From Notamacropus eugenii (lineage: Eukaryota > Chordata > Mammalia > Diprotodontia > Macropodidae), in NCBI RefSeq assembly GCF_028372415.1, contig NC_092875.1, forward strand, positions 412,185,239-412,249,238: a DNA stretch of 64,000 bases, read 5' to 3'. The notes under the pieces are model-generated. The model searched no databases, was not told the origin of the DNA, and saw only the letters and a program-made list of their open reading frames with translations. Below are positions 58,729 to 64,000 of the stretch, piece by piece. The position numbers and the translations under genes are program-made. Within the stretch, counting starts at the first letter, position 1; every line of letters starts with the position of its first letter.

Positions 58729-60539
58729 GGCTCTTGTTGGAACGTTATTGTTGAAATAAATCTTACTTTCTACTAACATTTTCTTTATTATGCAGTTTGT
58801 GGACTGCAACTGGATATATGAAGTTTAAAAAAATTGTAGAAAAGCACTTTTTAAAAAAGTACAGGATTTAAAAAAAGGAAAGTAGATTTTACTACATCCA
58901 CCTCAAATGTTGTATAATCTGTGGCTACTTCTCAACTACACCATAACACAAGAAAAAAGTTTTATTTCATTTCTGTTCTCTGTCAAATACTAACAAGTAC
59001 ACATTTATTTCTCCCATTTTTATGACACATCTTTTTTAAAAAAATCCCCAGAAAGGCTGAATTTAGCTGGCTTTTAATACATATTTAAATAGTTCTTTCA
59101 TATTTTCCTACCTCCTCCCCAACTGTGATTTCAAATAAGCAATTCTGTCTTGTCTATCTCGCTGTCATTTAATAATTTCTCTTTATTTTATGTACAAGAT
59201 AAATGCCTGAGAAAAAAATGCCCCATGTATTTTTTAAAATGAATTCACAAAATAAAGCCATCCCATGTCTCCTTGCATTTCAGTAATGAAATGAAAATGA
59301 TCATTGAATATGATCCATCACTAAGTCGCACAATTGTAAGGTACAGGTTTGAAAAAGGAGTGACAGAAGGAATGAGACTCTTCAAATGCTAAACCTGAGC
59401 TGGAAAATAATTATTGCTAATAACAGGTGAAGATTCTGAATACCTGGGATTAAAAATAAAACAAAATTGAAAGACCAAGAAAATTTGATTCTTCATCATA
59501 GTCTCTACATTTCTTGGGGTTCTATTGAATTGAAAATGTCAGAAAAACATTTTTTTCTCTCATGGTATTTAGATCTTTCTGTTTCAGGTTTCAAACTAAA
59601 CTCAAAGGTGCCAAATTACATGGATATGCTTTTGTAGAATACTCAACATGGGGTTTTCTAAAGTTCATGTCAGAATTAGTTTTGTTCCACTATTGACAGA
59701 TTTCAGGTTTTAACACTTAGAAAAAATTCTCTGACCTATGCAATAGTATATCAAAACGCAGTATCAGACTATTAAACTCCATTTTATGAATTTGCAAATT
59801 CTTAAAAAGCTGAATAGTTTTGATTAATTTTGAGTAGAATATAAAGTTCTAGACATCAAATTTATCTGTTAATGTTTTCTTGATGTTCTTTTCTTAAAAA
59901 TAATTACTGTCACTTCCCAACAACTCTGATCCAGTCATCTCTACCTCTTCAATAACAAATCAAGCAAAACAAATTAGTACATTGACCAAGTTGGAGAATG
60001 TTCATCCCATACCTTGTGCCCATCACCCTTTTGTCAATGGGTAGGACTCATGCTTCACCATCAATAGGTATCAAATTTACCATCGTTAACAGTCTATATG
60101 GTAATAGGCTAAAATGTGTGGTGATAAAGACAATCAATACTCTTTTTCTTTTTTAAAAATCTCCCCCAATCCATTTGTTTCCAAGGAATCTGTCAAAACT
60201 TTGTCTTTCCCAACTTCTAATATTATTTTCTGCATATAATAGGTACTTAATTAAGTTCTGTATTGTCTAATTAGCTCACTTCCACTTTCTTTCCAAGTTT
60301 CCTGACTTTTAAATAAATCCACTTATATGCAACAAAATCAAATACAATGTAACACAAATATGAAATAATTTGTATTTAATCTCGAATTGTTTGATTTTTA
60401 ATTATTAATAGTTTGTTTTGCTACGTTTATTATCAAAGCTGACATTTCTTTATCTATCTACCTATCTATCATCTATCTGTTCATTCGTTTATTTGCTTCT
60501 CTAAGTATACAGATCCAACAAATCCCTAAGACTTCTATA
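58722..60539. other. Unassigned, AT-rich unique sequence
   Basis: No gene or repeat family recognised over 1.8 kb; short (ATCT)n-like run near 60450-60480. Confidence 0.3.
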
Positions 60540-61480
60540 ACTGTCCACATTGGCACCTGAAAAGTGTGATCTTGAAGAAAGGCAATCAGGCCAACCCCAG
60601 CCAGGACTTCTTGAATTATAGCTGGCACTGAGCTTTTGATATTCAAGCAGCTAATTAGCTATGGAGATAACTAATTCAATGTGCTGTGGGGAGACTTTGA
60701 TCTCAGACTTCATCCAATATTTATTAGACTCATTTAAAGAATTGGGGAAGAAAGTATTTTGAAAGCTGAAGGACATTTGGTCCTGGACAGTAGTTTGCTT
60801 ATAATTTACAGACTTGTAGTACTTAGTATATAATGCAATAATCTGCACTGAGCCATTTGTCATTTGGACCAGGCCACAGATGATCGCTTAGGGCAGTGCA
60901 TCTGTGCCCAGATCTGGCAGGAAATGGCCTAAAATCTTGAACAGCTGAGCATGATGTCTTGGTGTAGTTGGAAAATTCAACCTCTGCTCCAGAGGTCACT
61001 GCATGCTTCAGTCATGACAGCCCAAATTGTTAAGCATGTGACTAATATGCATATAGAACACAGGCTGCCTGACGTCTGTTGCAAGCTTGATGGCTGGTTA
61101 GCGGCCAGTCTTAATTTTATGTGACAATCCTATGTAGGAAGTGTCGTGTGGGTGACTAAATGGAGCATATTGATGTCCCACTGGGTGTAGACCCTGTTGT
61201 TTTGACAAATTCTCCTTAGCATTTATCAATCAGCCTACAATGGCGAGTGTGCTGAATATCTAATTCAGACACGCTAGTCAGGGCTAATCGAGCGAGATAG
61301 CATGTTATTCAATTTGTACTTGTTAGCGATGTCCCACTGTCACTGGGCAATTTACCTTCACGCTTCACAAATGAAAAGAGAATTTGCTGGGCTTCAAACA
61401 CTTACATGAGTTACAAGCAAAATTTTAATTAGCATCTCATTATAGCAATACCTTATTGTTTCTTTGTAGTTGTCTTAGCA
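60540..61480. promoter_or_regulatory. Candidate conserved non-coding element
   Basis: No recognisable repeat over about 900 bases. It has dense TAAT/ATTA, ATTTATCAATCA and GCTAATCGAGCG-type words, retains isolated CpGs (for example 61240-61330) although the surrounding DNA is CpG-poor, and has no long open frame. These traits resemble deeply conserved developmental enhancers in gene deserts, but conservation cannot be shown from one sequence. Confidence 0.35.
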
Positions 61481-63721
61481 CTCAGACTGCACTTTTCCCT
61501 CTTTTCAAAGGCTGTTCTTTACTATTTATGGACCAGGTATGAAGAAATCCGGTTGACAAATGGTACAGAAGGATGTACGTTGATATTCATTCACTGCATA
61601 TGGAGTTTTAGACAGATTCATCAGGAGAAATCATCATGTGCTACAGCTTTTTTCCCCTTGTTACTTACGAACTTTTTGATCATTTTTGATTAAATAGTGC
61701 ATTGATGTTTCTTAGTAAGTTCTTCACTTTTCTGTTTATTCCCAGATTTATGCTTTCTCCCCCCCACCCTACTTCCAATATATTGGTAAACTAAAGAAAG
61801 GCCAGCCTCCCATCAAAGACACTTATTTACTTCTTACTTCTGTCATTCTGACAATATAAGCAATGGACAACTTATGAGGAAGATGTTTCCAGATTGGGAA
61901 CAAAGCACTTTTCCGTCTCTAACCCACTGTTTATGGTGGGTTGTCCAGAGGCAAGCTGGCAAGTAAAACCCTTTAAAGGAGGATAGAAAAGGGAGGAGCT
62001 TAACACTTGTTCTCCATGTGTGGCCTCAATCTGCCTTTCTGGGAGCACACAAGCAAAAGCCTGACCAATAGCATGGGGAGGATGGAGGGAAAGTGGAGAA
62101 TAAAAAGAAATAAAAATAACAGGAGCATAGAAATGGCAATTAAATGAATTACATTTAAATGGAATCAACATTTTGATCAATGCATTTGATCAATGTATAT
62201 TTTGAATAGCTGTGATGTGAATGAAAGTTCATTGTCTAAAAAGCTACAGTCAGCTTCCTTAAATGGAAAAAAATAAGAATGTTGGGGACTTAGGAAAAGT
62301 AAACATATCTGAATGCTGCTATATTTCCTCATATGCTCCAAAATTCACTGAAAAATAAATTTAAATAGGAGATAGAGGCACTGGTTCTAGATTACAGAAG
62401 CATTGTCCACATCATAGAAGAAACTCCCTTCTCCTTGCTCTTAGTCAAATAATGGTGGTCAACCTTTGCCTGGATGTGGTAGTATTGTCTGAGAACTCAC
62501 ATGTACATCTTTATTTCCTCTAGGGTTTCTCCCCCACGCCCCCAAAAAGAAATACTTTAACTGATTAAATAAGCATGTCTCTGCAAGAAGTTGTACTCAC
62601 TTTTTTATGTCAAAGTAACATTTTGGAAGTAAGAAAAAACAAATATAATTCAAAATTTAGTTTATCTAAATTAAACAGGAATCTCACCCATTTGCAGATA
62701 TTTTCTAGATTTAGAATACTATAGATTTTTGAAAATAATTCACATATAATTTTATATGTGTATATATATAAATTCTATGAGATATTTTGGTCAATAGTTA
62801 AACTAGACATTAGCTAACACTGCTTTGACTTTGAAGGATAAATAAATAATTCTTTGTAAAAATTATCAGTGACAGCTTTTTTTGTGGGTTGAACATCTTT
62901 GCTAAAAAATGTATATGATGCAGAAAGTTAAAAGGATCTCACTTGGATTATAATAGTAGCACTTTATGCTTAATACGATACTTTTCAGACAAAGATCTCA
63001 AGCTACTTATAGTGGGAATATGTATCACCTACCATGGATAATTCAATTCTCAGTTACATTTACCAGGTATTCCTGTTTTTACTAGAGATTACAATTAGCT
63101 CACTTTCCTCTTTCTTTTCTTTAAAATAAATTCTATTCAGCTGGAAGGTACAAATCTAATATCATAAAGGACTGCATATTCTAAACATTGTAGTCAATCA
63201 TAATTATGGGTTTCTTTACCTATTGCATTGAAGGTAAATGTTGGCCAGTCTTCTTGCCTCTAACAACCCACGTGAAAGGGGGATACCCAAAGACCTTTGA
63301 AACTATCTAAGCTGCAATGTTTGTGGGGTTTTTCTTTCTTTCCCAACCCACATCACTATCTGTACCATACAGAGAAAAGTTGAAATGCATTAAAAAAACA
63401 TGCTGGGCAGTCAATGAATTCCAAATGCATTAAGGAACAGAAGAGCTTTCATTACTGTAATAAGTTTCTGTGGAGTATAATAATAATAATAGCATCTCAG
63501 AGGCTATCCATATCCAAACCATACTGGAACAAGAATTTCCTTTGTCCCACTCGAGGAACTCTCTAGTCTTTGGTCAAAGACTTCTAGGAAGGGGTTCCAG
63601 AAAGGCAAATGGTCATCCAACCTTTGTCTGAGGCTTGCTAATTGGGGAAACCAACTAACTACTTACCCAAGATGCTGCTGTCCTACTTGGGGGCAGTTGT
63701 TACTTTTTTTTTTTTTTTTTT
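61481..63721. other. Unassigned sequence; T-run at 63702-63722
   Basis: No gene. A 102-codon minus-strand frame (61872-62180) has no recognised motif. Ends in a T-run of about 20. Confidence 0.3.
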
Positions 63722-64000
63722 TACCAAGATTAAATCTGCCTCTCCACAACTCCCACCCATTTTTCCTGGTTACGGCCTCTAGGGCCAAACAGGGCAATAT
63801 AATCCCTCTTCCACATGTTAGTCTTTCAAATACTTGAAGACAGAACCTTAAATCTTCTATGAAGGTTCTATGAATCTTGTCTATTCTTAACCTAAAGAGT
63901 CCTGTTTGTTTCTATTAATTTTCAAGTGGCATGGTCTTGAGGCCCTTTGTGGTCCTGGTTGCCTTGCTCTGAAGAATCTCCAGCTTAATCAATGTCCTTC
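63722..64000 (-). repeat. L3/CR1 LINE 3' part, antisense, running off the window
   Basis: 'ataatccctcttccacatg', 'ctttcaaatacttgaagaca', 'gcatggtcttgaggcccttt', 'cctggttgccttgctctga', 'ccagcttaatcaatgtcctt' follow the antisense CR1/L3 order exactly. Confidence 0.85.

Noticed and set aside
1..64000. tRNA, rRNA, snRNA genes, CRISPR arrays, bacterial or phage systems
   Set aside because: None seen. tRNA-like segments are SINE heads, and the sequence texture is that of a vertebrate nuclear genome.

Overview
This window reads as AT-rich, gene-poor nuclear DNA from a mammal, most likely a marsupial. The call rests on the repeats. There are tRNA-headed SINEs with two alternative 3' tails, one ending in a 'gaagaagaccatg / aaggacgaacac'-type tail and one in a 'gtcatgtccaactcttcatgacc'-type tail. 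There is L1 with the purine-rich 3' UTR familiar from metatherian genomes, a HAL1-like half-L1, and abundant old L2, L3/CR1 and MIR/CORE-SINE copies. I cannot resolve the species. No bacterial-type operon, CRISPR array, rRNA or tRNA gene is visible, and I see no convincing multi-exon protein gene.

The one recognisable protein-coding sequence is an intronless minus-strand copy of NME4, the mitochondrial nucleoside diphosphate kinase (54902-55519). It has a CpG-rich 5' UTR, a 3' UTR with ATTAAA and an A13 tail, so it is a near full-length retrocopy. Its frame is open, but several nucleotide-binding or active-site residues are changed (Arg105 to Gln, Asn115 to Ser, Asp121 to Gly, Gly92 to Arg in NDPK-A numbering). 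I treat it as a processed pseudogene or retrogene of doubtful enzymatic function.

Layout: 1-1600 is mostly unassigned, with a 42-bp minisatellite. 2040-4000 is a broken antisense L2 with microsatellites, followed by an ERV solo LTR (about 4001-4469). 6790-9390 is a sense L3/CR1 LINE carrying three nested SINEs. 9855-10083 is a hAT-like DNA transposon. 13050-14915 is an antisense HAL1-like element abutted by an LTR-like block to about 15360. 16000-24900 is a patchwork of L2 and MIR fragments. 25000-29100 is largely unique, with candidate conserved blocks and one exon-like segment. 30515-31733 holds a long inverted repeat. 33345-34340 is antisense L2 with a nested SINE. 37435-37925 is antisense L3 plus a palindromic DNA transposon. 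42590-47390 holds two oppositely oriented L1 3' fragments. 48390-50150 is antisense L2 with a readable reverse transcriptase. 54580-55623 is the NME4 retrocopy. 55935-57130 is sense L3 with nested repeats. 57404-57921 is a short L1 insertion bounded by an 18-bp direct repeat. 57925-63700 is mainly unique sequence with the best candidate for a conserved non-coding element (about 60540-61480). 63722 to the end is the antisense 3' part of another L3.

Apart from the retrocopy, the window is mostly layered retrotransposon debris around a few unique blocks that could be regulatory. I found no evidence of a novel multi-gene system. Repeat family names come from recognised sequence patterns, not a database search, and boundaries are approximate.
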